Assembly: GCA_031291615.1 (NCBI GenBank)
Contig: JARLIS010000061.1
Location: 124,001-188,000 of the forward strand
Length of the DNA stretch: 64,000 bases
From: Parvibaculum sp.
GTDB taxonomy: Bacteria > Pseudomonadota > Alphaproteobacteria > Parvibaculales > Parvibaculaceae
Reading direction: 5' to 3'
A program made the position numbers and the translations under genes. The stretch's first letter is position 1, and each line of letters opens with the position of its first letter. The notes beneath the pieces are model-generated. The model saw only the letters and a program-made list of their open reading frames with translations, was not told the origin of the DNA and did no database searches. This document shows positions 46,214-55,431 of this stretch, piece after piece.

Positions 46214-46385
46214 CCCATCACTGTGTCCCTCTTGCATCTCTTTCGTCGCCTGGCGGTGAAATTTCAAAGTGAGTGCAAAATTCAATTATCTCGAATTGCA
46301 CCTATCGCCCCCGGACAAATGCAAAAGAAATGCGACGGAAAATAATGCCTCGTCCGTTTCCTGATGAGCTGGGAGGCGGAAATGC

Positions 46386-47297
46386 ATGCGACGACACCTG
46401 AAGAAAATCGAGGCCTATGCGGAGCAGGGAATTCAACCCTGCTTGCCGACGCGATTGTCGGCGCCGGAACGGGGCCGGTTGTCCATTGAGGACATGAGGG
46501 TCCGCCTCCACGATGCAGCGATCGATGTGAGCAACTTCCACGTCTTCCATCACCGCCATGTCGACGGGATGTTCGTCTCGGCCAAGAATTCGGGCACGCA
46601 TTGGCTGAAATTCATGCTCGGCCATGCCATCGCACTCGACTACGGCGTGCCGCCGCCCGCGCATAGCAGCGGCGGCGCGGTCAACGACATCATTGGCAAT
46701 CCGAGAATACCGCAGCGTCATCCGCATCTGCCGCGATTGACCAGCACACACACCATTCCCTCGCGCCTCGTCGCCTGGCAATGGTTGCGCCGCCTTCTGC
46801 CTTGCCCGCCCACCGTCGTTCTCGTTCGCGACATACGCGCGGCCATGATCTCGAATTTCGTCAAATGGCGGGGCACGCCGCGCCATGGCGACGCTACCTT
46901 CGCGGAATATGTGCGCGGCGACGTCACCGGAAAACGCTTCATCGCCGACGCCTGGTGGTACATGCGCTTCCACAACCGCTGGGGCGACGTGGCGTCGGCC
47001 TTTCCGTCGGAAACGCTGGTCATCCGCTATGAAGATGTGCAGGCGCAGCCCGCCGTCGCCATGAGACTGATTGCCGGCCATTTCGGCATGGAACTGAGCC
47101 ATGCCGCGATCGCGCAGGGCCTGAGGGTGGCCGATCGGGAAACGATGCGCCGCCGCCTCGATCCCAATCACCAGGAAGACGTCGTCTCCGACGAAAAGCT
47201 GCGCGCCAGCGTCTCATTCTCGGCCGAAGACGCCGAAACGCTCCGCCGCATCCTCCGCCGCCATCTCAGATACGACTACGGCTACGACTATTTCTGA
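46386..47297 (+). CDS. sulfotransferase-family protein
   Basis: A 303-residue PAPS-dependent-type sulfotransferase. The 5'-phosphosulfate loop is SAKNSGTHWLKFML (residues about 66-79, replacing the usual PKSGTTW), and the 3'-phosphate site is VVLVRDIRAAMISNFVKWRG. The rest fits the fold, including VIRYEDVQAQPAVAMRLIAGHFG. No transmembrane helix. The acceptor is unknown. GGGAGGCGG lies upstream of the ATG. It is divergent from the phosphate-selective porin, sharing a 310-nt spacer whose PHO box points away from it. Confidence 0.82.
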   Translation: MRRHLKKIEAYAEQGIQPCLPTRLSAPERGRLSIEDMRVRLHDAAIDVSNFHVFHHRHVDGMFVSAKNSGTHWLKFMLGHAIALDYGVPPPAHSSGGAVNDIIGNPRIPQRHPHLPRLTSTHTIPSRLVAWQWLRRLLPCPPTVVLVRDIRAAMISNFVKWRGTPRHGDATFAEYVRGDVTGKRFIADAWWYMRFHNRWGDVASAFPSETLVIRYEDVQAQPAVAMRLIAGHFGMELSHAAIAQGLRVADRETMRRRLDPNHQEDVVSDEKLRASVSFSAEDAETLRRILRRHLRYDYGYDYF

Positions 47298-47323
47298 GGG
47301 AAATGCTGCACCCGGACGAACGT

Positions 47324-48040
47324 TCACCACGGAACGGTGCGCCCCTCACGGTCGAGAAATTGCAGACCGGGTTTGCCTTGCTGCGAGAGCAGCACGTCCA
47401 CGACTTTCGGAATGGCCTCCTCGACGCTGAACGGCGCGTCCGGGCCGCCAAGAGCGGTGCGGATCCAGCCCGGAGCCATCAAGACCAGTGCGCGCGGCTC
47501 TCCGGCATGACGCGCCGCGTAGCACCGCATGAGCTGGTTCAAGGCGGCCTTGCTTGCGCGATAGACTTCAGCCCCGCCCTTCTCGTTGTTGCTGATGCTT
47601 CCCTGTCCCGACGACATGATGCCGATCAGCCCGCCCGCAGGAACAAGGTCCTGCAATCCCTCGACGACGCGCATCGGACTTAGCGCGTTCACGACCATTA
47701 CGTGAACGAACTCCTCCGTCGATACCTCGGCGGCGGACTGGTGCGGGTTGGCATTGGCGATCCCGGCATTGTGAAACAGGATGTCGAAGCCGCGACCGGA
47801 GAGACGGTCGTGCAGCGCCGTGATCTGATCCGGCTCTGTAACGTCGAGGGTGGCGATCTCAATGCGGCCCGGATGTTCATCGGCCAGATCATGCAATTCG
47901 GTTCTGGCGCCGTCTTGTACCGTCCCAACGACGTTCCACCCCTTCTTCAGGAATTCAGCGGCCATCGCGAGGCCAAGACCGCGCGATGCGCCGATGATCA
48001 AAATGGTGCTGGCAGGCTTGCGGGTATGACGGATGGACAT
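47324..48040 (-). CDS. short-chain dehydrogenase/reductase
   Basis: A 238-residue SDR enzyme, NAD(P)-dependent. The cofactor loop is GASRGLG (17-23), the NAG motif HNAGIA, a catalytic Ser in IMSSGQG and YRASK with the catalytic Tyr and Lys. It is a classical short SDR. The ATG at 48040 is chosen; a GTG at 48058 could add six residues. It is divergent from a LysR regulator with an inverted repeat between, the common arrangement in which the regulator controls the enzyme gene. Substrate unknown. Confidence 0.88.
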   Translation of the reverse strand: MSIRHTRKPASTILIIGASRGLGLAMAAEFLKKGWNVVGTVQDGARTELHDLADEHPGRIEIATLDVTEPDQITALHDRLSGRGFDILFHNAGIANANPHQSAAEVSTEEFVHVMVVNALSPMRVVEGLQDLVPAGGLIGIMSSGQGSISNNEKGGAEVYRASKAALNQLMRCYAARHAGEPRALVLMAPGWIRTALGGPDAPFSVEEAIPKVVDVLLSQQGKPGLQFLDREGRTVPW

Positions 48041-48114
48041 GGTTGCGATGTCTTTCACTGGTGCGGTTAGCCGGGGATTTAATCATCGCCAAAATGTTGC
48101 GCCATACGCACGGA

Positions 48115-48133
48115 ATGCACATTATAGTTGCAT
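48115..48133. promoter_or_regulatory. LysR-type operator candidate
   Basis: ATGCA-N9-TGCAT, a perfect 5-bp inverted repeat containing the T-N11-A core of LysR boxes, in the 135-nt spacer between the SDR and LysR genes. Confidence 0.55.
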
Positions 48134-48175
48134 CAAACGCCATATAATAAAGGGCGGGTGAGACAGGGTTAGGCC

Positions 48176-49105
48176 ATGGACCATGTGGATATGAACCTTC
48201 TGGTGGCGCTGGATGCGCTGCTGACAGAAGGCAGCGTGACCGGCGCGGCTCGCCGCCTCGGCTTGAGTTCTTCCGCCATGAGCCGGACGTTGACGCGCCT
48301 TCGGTCGGCAACGGGCGATCCGCTGCTCGTGCGAGCCGGGCGCGGGCTCGTGCCCACACCCTACGCTGCCGAGCTGCGCGAGCGCGTCCATACGCTTAGC
48401 AGGGACGCGCTGGCGGTCCTCCGCCCACGCGTCGGCCATCTGGACATCGCATCGCTCGAACGGACCTTTACCATTCGAGCCAATGAAGGGTTTGTGGACA
48501 TCTTGTCCGCTTCCCTGGTCGCAGCAATCACCAAGGCTGCGCCGCACATCCGCCTGCGTTTTGCACCCAAGCCCGAGAAAGATGCGCGCCCGCTTCGCGA
48601 GGGGCAGATCGATTTGGAAATCGGCGTGCTGGGCGGCTTCGCGCCAGAGGTTCGCACACAGTCGTTGTTTCGAGACAGATTCCTTGGGGTGGCTCGGATC
48701 GGGCATCCGCTTCTTTCGGGCACAGACATTACGCCCGAAAGATATGCAGCTTGCGGTCATGTTGTGGCGTCACGGAAAGGGGAATTCACCGGACCAGTGG
48801 ACGACGCCCTGGAAGAACTCGGGCTCCGGCGGACAACATCCGTTGTGGTGCCGGGTTTCCCCGATGCGATGCGGATCGCTCGTCACTCGGATTTGGTCGC
48901 GCTAGTGCCTCGCTCATGCCTTGGCAACAACCTCACGAACGATCAGGCGGTCACAGCAGGACTTCAGAGCTTCGAGCTTCCGGTTCGCACGCCGGAGATC
49001 TTGATTTCGGCAACGTGGCATCCTCGGATGGACGCCGACCCGGCACATCGCTGGCTTCGTGATACCGTGGTCAAAGTGTGCCGGACGGCCTATCCGCGAC
49101 GCTGA
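48176..49105 (+). CDS. LysR family transcriptional regulator
   Basis: A 309-residue regulator. The N-terminal winged helix-turn-helix is clear ([33 protein letters not shown], residues 11-43). The substrate-binding domain has typical LysR features ([21 protein letters not shown], then [16 protein letters not shown]). It starts 135 nt from the divergent SDR gene and likely controls it in response to an unknown ligand. Confidence 0.92.
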   Translation: MDHVDMNLLVALDALLTEGSVTGAARRLGLSSSAMSRTLTRLRSATGDPLLVRAGRGLVPTPYAAELRERVHTLSRDALAVLRPRVGHLDIASLERTFTIRANEGFVDILSASLVAAITKAAPHIRLRFAPKPEKDARPLREGQIDLEIGVLGGFAPEVRTQSLFRDRFLGVARIGHPLLSGTDITPERYAACGHVVASRKGEFTGPVDDALEELGLRRTTSVVVPGFPDAMRIARHSDLVALVPRSCLGNNLTNDQAVTAGLQSFELPVRTPEILISATWHPRMDADPAHRWLRDTVVKVCRTAYPRR

Positions 49106-49192
49106 CGACGGGCGAGCCTGAAAGGCTCTGCCGTTTCATAAGCATCCCAAAAAGGGAGTCGATGGCCTCAACGCCTGATCTTCGCAAGAGAA

Positions 49193-49269
<77 letters not shown>

Positions 49270-49290
49270 TGAAGGGTCTGTCTTGGCCGC

Positions 49291-49319
49291 AAGTTAGTCG
49301 AAACGGCTGCTGGTGACAA
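49291..49319 (-). promoter_or_regulatory. promoter of tRNA-Arg
   Basis: Minus-strand TTGTCA (49314-49319), 17-nt spacer, TAACTT (49291-49296), about 22 nt before the tRNA 5' end. The remaining 180 nt up to the PAS gene show nothing recognisable. Confidence 0.65.
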
Positions 49320-49500
49320 TCCGCGTTCCGGCCTTGTTTTCGGGCCATTTTCCGGGCGCCTGAGGGGTGCAGCTCGCGCTTGGCGCACCCCGCGAATTCG
49401 CCTATACCGGTCTTCACATCAGTAAATCGGCTCCGGACGCGCGCGTGGAAGCGGAGGGCCGCAAAACCAGGGCGGGCAAGGCCCGGAAGTAAAGCTTCAT

Positions 49501-50010
49501 ATGTCGGCACATTTGCGGCTTTCGCCTTTCGATCTCTTCATCGATCCGCTGCTCAATCTACAGGACGGCCGGCTTCGCGCGCTCCTTGCCTATTGGAACG
49601 CCAAGCGCGCCGGACGCCCCATGCCCGCCCGCGTCGATGTGAGCCCCGCCGACATCGTCAGCCATCTCCCCTCGATCTTTCTGATCGGCGCGACGCCGCC
49701 CGCCGTCGCGCCCTCGCATTTTCATGTCCGCTTGATGGGAACCGCCCTGAACGAACTTTTCGCCGACGACTTCACCGGCCGCACGCTTGACGAGCGCATG
49801 TCGCCCAAGGGCGCATCCGCCTTTTCCAAGGTGCTCGGCATCGTCTGCGAATTGCGTCGCCCCATGCGCATTCACGGCGCGGCGACCTTCTCTCAGGAGC
49901 GCGTGGCGACCGAAATCGAGGCGCTGATCCTGCCGCTTTCCGTCGGCGGCGCGGGCGTCGAAATGGCCATGGGCGAAATCGTCAAGCGCGCCTCGGCGGA
50001 CGCCGCCTGA
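49501..50010 (+). CDS. PAS-domain protein (PAS_5 type)
   Basis: A 169-residue single-domain protein. The pattern matches the PAS_5 family of alphaproteobacteria: a Leu-rich lead (LLAYWNAKRAGRPMPARVDVSPADIVSHLPSIFLIG), then FHVRLMGTALNELFADDFTGRTLDERM and the final strands ALILPLSVGG. No output domain, so it probably acts as an adaptor or sensor in a signalling complex. Ligand unknown. It has the start ATG at 49501 with a long purine-rich leader upstream (AGGGCGGGCAAGG). Confidence 0.8.
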   Translation: MSAHLRLSPFDLFIDPLLNLQDGRLRALLAYWNAKRAGRPMPARVDVSPADIVSHLPSIFLIGATPPAVAPSHFHVRLMGTALNELFADDFTGRTLDERMSPKGASAFSKVLGIVCELRRPMRIHGAATFSQERVATEIEALILPLSVGGAGVEMAMGEIVKRASADAA

Positions 50011-50043
50011 TCCCCATCCAGTGCGGCGAGGCCAGTGCGGCGA

Positions 50044-51048
50044 TCAGTGCGACGAGGTCAGTTGCAGGAAGACGTCTTCGAGGTCCGACTCTTCGGTTGA
50101 AATGTCGACGATCTCGATGCCCGAAGCGCGCACCCGGTCGAGTATCTCCATCGCGCCCGCCTCAAGGGGATTGTATTGCACCGAAAGCGCGCCCGACGGC
50201 GTGATTTCGGTCCGCAGCCCGTCAATGGCCGCCATGACGGGCGTCACGGGCCATGCGCTGCGGATGATGAGCTTCTTGTCGGTAATGCGGGCGACGAGAC
50301 GCTGCGTCGGCTCGCAGGCGACGAGACGCCCCTTGTCGATGATGGCTATGGTGTCGCAAAGCGCTTCGGCTTCTTCGAGATAGTGAGTGGTCAGCACGAT
50401 GGTCGTGCCCGCCTCGTTGAGCGCCTTCACATAGTCCCAGAGCTGCTTGCGCAACTCGATGTCGACGCCTGCCGTCGGCTCGTCGAGCACCAGCACGGGC
50501 GGATTGTGCACCATCGCCTTGGCGACGAGGAGGCGGCGCCTCATGCCGCCGGAAAGCGTGCGCGCATAGGCTTCCGCCTTGTCGTCCAGCGCCACGGCTT
50601 TCAGGATTTCCATTGTCCGTCGCTCACGCTTCGGTACGCCGTAAAGCCCGGCCTGAAGTTCGAGAATTTCCGCAGGCGTGAAAAAGGGATCGATATTAAG
50701 TTCCTGCGGCACGACGCCGATGGAGGCGCGCGCCTGGCGCGGGTTCTCGTCGATATCGAAGCCCCATATATTGGCCTTGCCCGAGGATTTGACGACGAGA
50801 CCGGCCAGAATGTTGATGAAGGTCGATTTCCCGGCGCCGTTCGGGCCGAGGAGCCCGAAGATCGAACCGCGCGGCACTGCGAGATCGACGCCCTTCAGGG
50901 CCTCTTTTTCCGGCTGTCCGCCGCTTGCGCGATAGACCTTGCGCAAGCCCCGCGCCTCGATGGCATTGGCGCGCGCCGCCTGCGGGGCGGGTGAGGGGTT
51001 TGTCGCTGTATCAAGGGGTGTTCTGGCTTCGGCAAGAATATGGGCCAT
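50044..51048 (-). CDS. ABC-2-type exporter ATP-binding protein (YadG-like)
   Basis: A 334-residue ABC ATPase: Walker A GLLGPNGAGKST, Q-loop VVPQELNIDPFF, signature LSGGMRRRL, Walker B VLVLDEPTAGVD and the switch TTHYLEEAEALCD. The type with a C-terminal extension of about 80 residues is typical of YadG/NatA-like drug or polysaccharide exporters. The start at 51048 is chosen because the translation from there begins at a canonical N-terminus; the open frame upstream is antisense to polA. No ABC-2 permease lies next to it, which is unusual for this family. Confidence 0.9.
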   Translation of the reverse strand: MAHILAEARTPLDTATNPSPAPQAARANAIEARGLRKVYRASGGQPEKEALKGVDLAVPRGSIFGLLGPNGAGKSTFINILAGLVVKSSGKANIWGFDIDENPRQARASIGVVPQELNIDPFFTPAEILELQAGLYGVPKRERRTMEILKAVALDDKAEAYARTLSGGMRRRLLVAKAMVHNPPVLVLDEPTAGVDIELRKQLWDYVKALNEAGTTIVLTTHYLEEAEALCDTIAIIDKGRLVACEPTQRLVARITDKKLIIRSAWPVTPVMAAIDGLRTEITPSGALSVQYNPLEAGAMEILDRVRASGIEIVDISTEESDLEDVFLQLTSSH

Positions 51049-51162
51049 TCGTCGGCTCTTCTGTAAACTGCACGCCCGCGTTGGTAGCATCGGCTGGCGA
51101 AGGCGGTCAAACCCGGATGGTCCCCCACGGACCCGTAAGGGGCATATAGGAAGGCAAGCGGC

Positions 51163-54081
51163 GTGGCGAAGAGCAAAACGGAAAAAATACCGGCCGAAGG
51201 CATCGCGCCTCGCCCCTTGCGCAAGGGCGATCACCTCTTTCTGGTCGACGGTTCGGGCTACATATTCCGCGCCTATCACGCGCTGCCGCCGCTGACGCGG
51301 AAATCGGACGGCCTGCCCACAGGCGCCGTCTCCGGCTTCTGCAACATGCTCTACAAGCTGATCGAGGATACGAAGGACGAGTTCGAGCCGACCCATCTCG
51401 CCGTTATCTTCGACGCCTCCGGCAGGACCTTCCGCAACGACATCTATCCCCAGTACAAGGCCCAGCGCCCCGAACCGCCCGAAGACCTCGTGCCGCAATT
51501 CGCGCTGGTGCGCGACGCGGTCCGCGCCTTCACCGTGCCCTCCATCGAAATGCTGGGCTACGAGGCCGACGATCTCATCGCCACCTATGCGCGGCTTGCC
51601 CGCGAAAAAGGCGCGCGCGTCACCATCGTCTCCTCCGACAAGGATCTGATGCAGCTCGTCACCGACGATGTCGACATGCTCGACACCATGAAGATGAAAA
51701 CGATCACGCGGCCCGAAGTGATCGAGAAATTCGGCGTGCCGCCCGAAAAGGTCGTCGAGGTCCAGTCGCTGGCGGGCGACAGCGTCGACAATGTGCCGGG
51801 CGTTCCCGGCATCGGCATCAAGACGGCGGCCGAACTCATCAACCAGTATGGCGATCTCGAAACGCTGCTGGCGAAGGCGTCGGAAATCAAGCAGCCGAAG
51901 CGCCGCGAAAACCTGATCGAATTCGCTGAGCAGGCGCGCATTTCAAAAAAGCTTGTGACGCTCGACGACCATGTGCCGATCGACGTTCCCATCGAAACCT
52001 TCGGTATTCACCCGCCGAACCCGGAACGCCTGATCGCCTTCCTGAAGGACATGGAATTCACCACGCTGACGCGCCGCGTCGCCGAACGCGCCGGCGTCGA
52101 TGTCGAAAGCGTGGCGGCCGCGGGCGAACATCCCGCACAAGGGAAGGAAGCTCCCGCGAAAAAATCCACGCCCGCCAAGGCCTCCGCGCGAGGCGGCGTG
52201 CCGGGCGCGACCCATGCGGACCGGAACCCTCCCTTCGCCGAAGCAAAACACGTCGCGGTGACGACTCTCGCCGAGCTGAACGAATGGATATCGCGCGCGC
52301 GCGAAGCGGGCGTCGTCGCCATCGACACCGAGACGGATTCCCTCGATCCGATGCAGGCGCGTCTCGTCGGCTTCTCCATGTGCGTGACGCCGGGCGAGGC
52401 CTGCTATGTTCCCTTGCAGCATGGCGCGGGCGGCGGGCTCGATCTCGACAATGCGGGTGGCCAGACGCAAATCCCGCTGAAGCAGGCGATTGCCGCGCTG
52501 AAGCCGCTTTTTGCCGATGAAAGCGTGCTGAAGGTCGGACAGAATCTCAAATACGACATGACCGTCTTCGCCCAGCACGGGCTGACGCTCGCTTCGATCG
52601 ACGACACCATGCTCATGTCCTATGCGCTCGATGCGGGCCTCCACGGCCATGGCATGGACGAGCTTTCCGAGCTGCATCTCGGCCACAAGCCCATTGCCTT
52701 TTCCGAGGTCGCGGGCTCCGGCAAGGCGCAGGTCACTTTCGATCAGGTGCCGATCGACAAGGCCGTCGCCTATGCGGCCGAAGACGCCGACGTCACGCTG
52801 CGCCTCTGGCATTACTTGCGCCCGCGCCTCGTCGCCGAACATCGCATGACCGTCTATGAAACGCTGGAGCGCCCCCTCGTGCCGGTTCTGGTCGAGATGG
52901 AACGGGCGGGCATCAAGGTCGACCGCAATGTGCTGGCGCGGCTTTCCGCCGACTTCGCGCAGAAGATGGCGGAATATGAGGACGAGATTTACCGCCTCGC
53001 CGGACACCGCTTCAACATCGGCTCGCCGAAGCAGCTCGGCGAAATCCTCTACGACAAGATGGGCCATGAAGGCGGCCGGAAGACCAAGACCGGCGCCTGG
53101 TCGACCGATAGCGACGCGCTCGAAGCCCTGGCCGCGCAAGGCAATGAACTGCCGCAGCGCGTGCTCGACTGGCGCGGATTGTCGAAGCTGAAAAGTACCT
53201 ATACCGACGCTTTGCCGACCTTCATCAATCCGGAGACGGGCCGCGTTCATACGAGCTACTCGCTGGCCGCGACGACGACGGGCCGCCTCTCGTCGAGCGA
53301 TCCGAACTTGCAGAACATTCCGGTCAGGACCGATGACGGCCGCAAGATCCGCACCGCCTTCGTCGCCGAAAAGGGCAACAAGCTCATCTCGGCCGATTAC
53401 AGCCAGATCGAACTTCGCCTGCTCGCCCATATCGCCGACATCGAGGCGCTGAAAAAAGCCTTTGCCGAAGGCCTCGACATTCACGCCATGACGGCGTCGG
53501 AAATGTTCGGCGTGCCGGTGAAGGGCATGGACCCCGCCGTGCGCCGTCGCGCCAAGGCGATCAACTTCGGCATCATCTACGGCATCTCGGCCTTCGGCCT
53601 CGCCAACCAGCTCGGCATCCCGCGCCAGGAAGCGGGCGAATATATCGACCGCTACTTCAAGCGCTTCCCCGGCATCCGCGCCTATATGGACGCGACGAAG
53701 GAGCAGGCGCACAAGCTCGGCTATGTCGAAACGATTTTCGGCCGCCGCGTCCACGTGCCCGCGATCAATTCGAAGAACCCCGCCGAACGCGCCTTCATGG
53801 AACGCGCCGCCATCAATGCGCCCATACAGGGCTCCGCCGCAGACATCATCCGCCGCGCCATGATCCGCATGCCCGACGCGCTGAAGAAGGCGAAGCTCTC
53901 GGCGCGCATGCTGCTGCAAGTTCATGACGAGCTGATCTTCGAGGCGCCGGAAGGCGAGGCGGAAAAGACCTGCAAGCTCGTCTCCAAAGTCATGTCCGGG
54001 GCCTGCGCGCCCGCGATCGAGCTCACCGTGCCGCTCGATGTCGAAGCGCGCGCCGCCGCGAACTGGGACGAGGCGCATTGA
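51163..54081 (+). CDS. polA: DNA polymerase I
   Basis: Repair and Okazaki-fragment polymerase, 972 residues with all three domains. N-terminal 5'-3' exonuclease (FLVDGSGYIFRAYHALP; EADDLIAT; SSDKDLMQL). 3'-5' proofreading domain with intact acidic pair D388 and E390 (VVAIDTETDSLD). Polymerase domain with motif A DYSQIELR (D745), motif B RRRAKAINFGIIYGISAFGLA and motif C VHDE (D922). It starts GTG at 51163, with AGGAAGG upstream, divergent from the ABC ATPase gene. The linker at about 320-350 (Ala/Lys-rich) is longer than usual. Confidence 0.97.
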   Translation: MAKSKTEKIPAEGIAPRPLRKGDHLFLVDGSGYIFRAYHALPPLTRKSDGLPTGAVSGFCNMLYKLIEDTKDEFEPTHLAVIFDASGRTFRNDIYPQYKAQRPEPPEDLVPQFALVRDAVRAFTVPSIEMLGYEADDLIATYARLAREKGARVTIVSSDKDLMQLVTDDVDMLDTMKMKTITRPEVIEKFGVPPEKVVEVQSLAGDSVDNVPGVPGIGIKTAAELINQYGDLETLLAKASEIKQPKRRENLIEFAEQARISKKLVTLDDHVPIDVPIETFGIHPPNPERLIAFLKDMEFTTLTRRVAERAGVDVESVAAAGEHPAQGKEAPAKKSTPAKASARGGVPGATHADRNPPFAEAKHVAVTTLAELNEWISRAREAGVVAIDTETDSLDPMQARLVGFSMCVTPGEACYVPLQHGAGGGLDLDNAGGQTQIPLKQAIAALKPLFADESVLKVGQNLKYDMTVFAQHGLTLASIDDTMLMSYALDAGLHGHGMDELSELHLGHKPIAFSEVAGSGKAQVTFDQVPIDKAVAYAAEDADVTLRLWHYLRPRLVAEHRMTVYETLERPLVPVLVEMERAGIKVDRNVLARLSADFAQKMAEYEDEIYRLAGHRFNIGSPKQLGEILYDKMGHEGGRKTKTGAWSTDSDALEALAAQGNELPQRVLDWRGLSKLKSTYTDALPTFINPETGRVHTSYSLAATTTGRLSSSDPNLQNIPVRTDDGRKIRTAFVAEKGNKLISADYSQIELRLLAHIADIEALKKAFAEGLDIHAMTASEMFGVPVKGMDPAVRRRAKAINFGIIYGISAFGLANQLGIPRQEAGEYIDRYFKRFPGIRAYMDATKEQAHKLGYVETIFGRRVHVPAINSKNPAERAFMERAAINAPIQGSAADIIRRAMIRMPDALKKAKLSARMLLQVHDELIFEAPEGEAEKTCKLVSKVMSGACAPAIELTVPLDVEARAAANWDEAH

Positions 54082-54085
54082 AATC

Positions 54086-55156
54086 ATGATGAAAGCCGAA
54101 GCGAAAGGGCAGGACGACGCCGGGCGCCGGTTCGGCTGGGAGAAACGGCTCGTCTGCGCTTCGCCCTTCAACCTCGGTTGGACCGCGCTGCTGGTCGCCG
54201 TCCTCGTTTATTCGAGCTTCCTTGCCTGCGCCGCCCTGAACGGCGTGCCCGTGATCGTCGAACGCGAAGGCAATCCCGTGCTCGATTCCGACGCCTGGAC
54301 GGCGCTCTGCATGGCTTTTCTCTGGTCGAGCATTCTCTGCCTTGGCGAATATACCCGCCGGTCCAATCTCGGCGAGGCGAGATCGCTCATCGCGCTCGGC
54401 GTCCCGGTCAATATCGGCCGATTGAAGACCTTGGAATTCGGGCCGCGCCCGGCTGAAAACCGCCGCGCCTTTCTCTTCGGCCTTGCAGGCGCTTTGGGCG
54501 GCCTCGTCTTTTACACGCAAGTCTACCACCCCGACGGCCACCCCCTTCGCCTCTCGACCATCACCGTGACGAACATCTGGTTTCTCGTGATGACGGTCGT
54601 CCTCTTCTCCCGGATTTTCAGAAGCCTGTCCTTCGCCCGCACCGACACGGCCGCCTTCATCCGCGATCTCGATCATCACGTGACGATCGATCTCTTCGAT
54701 ATCCAGAAGCTGGATGGTCTTGGCCGCATCGCGCTCCGCGGCGCGCTCCCCTGGCTCGTGACCGGAACAATTGTATTGCTCCTCCTCCTTGGCCAGAGAT
54801 CGACCGAACTTTTTGTGCCGCTGGTCCTCGGCCTTGCCGCCAGCGCCACGATCATTTTCGCGCTTCCGATGCTGCGCGTGCATCGTCTGATCGATGCGGC
54901 GAAAAGGACCGAGCTTGTTCGCCTGCGCCGAGAGGTCGGCGAAGCCCGGGAAATATTTGAAAAGCGCGGAGACGACGCGGACAGGGCCGCCATCCGCCTG
55001 GCGGCGCTCATCGCCATTGAGACGCGCGTCGAGCGTGCGCGCGAATGGCCGCTCGATCTGCCGACGATCACACGTTTCGTGATCTATCTGGCGCTCCCGC
55101 TCGGCTCCTGGCTCGGCGGCGCCATTGTCGAGCGCATCGTCGACCTTTTGTTCTGA
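54086..55156 (+). CDS. six-helix membrane protein, unknown function
   Basis: A 356-residue protein that follows polA by 4 nt and is likely co-transcribed with it. About six transmembrane helices are visible: NLGWTALLVAVLVYSSFLACAAL, AWTALCMAFLWSSILCLG, FLFGLAGALGGLVFYT, NIWFLVMTVVLFSRIF, LPWLVTGTIVLLLLL plus FVPLVLGLAASATIIFALP, and a final FVIYLALPLGSWLGGAIVERIV. A cytoplasmic helical segment (RTELVRLRREVGEAREIFEKRGDDADRAA) looks like a coiled coil. I do not recognise the family; no enzymatic motif is visible. Confidence 0.75.
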   Translation: MMKAEAKGQDDAGRRFGWEKRLVCASPFNLGWTALLVAVLVYSSFLACAALNGVPVIVEREGNPVLDSDAWTALCMAFLWSSILCLGEYTRRSNLGEARSLIALGVPVNIGRLKTLEFGPRPAENRRAFLFGLAGALGGLVFYTQVYHPDGHPLRLSTITVTNIWFLVMTVVLFSRIFRSLSFARTDTAAFIRDLDHHVTIDLFDIQKLDGLGRIALRGALPWLVTGTIVLLLLLGQRSTELFVPLVLGLAASATIIFALPMLRVHRLIDAAKRTELVRLRREVGEAREIFEKRGDDADRAAIRLAALIAIETRVERAREWPLDLPTITRFVIYLALPLGSWLGGAIVERIVDLLF

Positions 55157-55209
55157 TCCGGCGTCCCTATATTGAGAGATACGCACCTCGTCATCGACAG
55201 GAGCTCTCC

Positions 55210-55374
55210 ATGAAAAAACCCGATCCGAAATCCGCCTCGGAAAAGAAAGCCGTAAGGGAACAGCGAAAAGTCGACGAAGCGGGTAACGAGTCCTTTCCCG
55301 CCAGCGACCCGCCCTCCTGGACGCCGACGCATACGGGCGAGCCCTCCAAAGCGGGCAAGAAGAAAAAGAACTGA
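55210..55374 (+). CDS. small conserved ESFPASDPPSW protein
   Basis: A 54-residue charged protein with Lys-rich ends. Its core DEAGNESFPASDPPSWTP is a motif recurring in small proteins of proteobacteria and other groups, of unknown function; the recognition is from memory of the motif, not a search. GGAGCT lies 6-7 nt before the ATG at 55210. It lies 53 nt downstream of the membrane protein gene and is followed by a terminator. Neither a signal peptide nor a membrane helix is present. Confidence 0.8.
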   Translation: MKKPDPKSASEKKAVREQRKVDEAGNESFPASDPPSWTPTHTGEPSKAGKKKKN

Positions 55375-55383
55375 AGGATGCGA

Positions 55384-55413
55384 AAAGGCCCGGACGCTTC
55401 CGTCCGGGCTTTC
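55384..55413. terminator. bidirectional terminator
   Basis: GCCCGGACG-CTTC-CGTCCGGGC (9-bp stem, tetraloop) with TTTCG on the plus side and TTTTC on the minus side, between the small protein gene and the convergent GST gene. Confidence 0.88.
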
Positions 55414-55431
55414 GCATTTTCCTTCGCGAGT

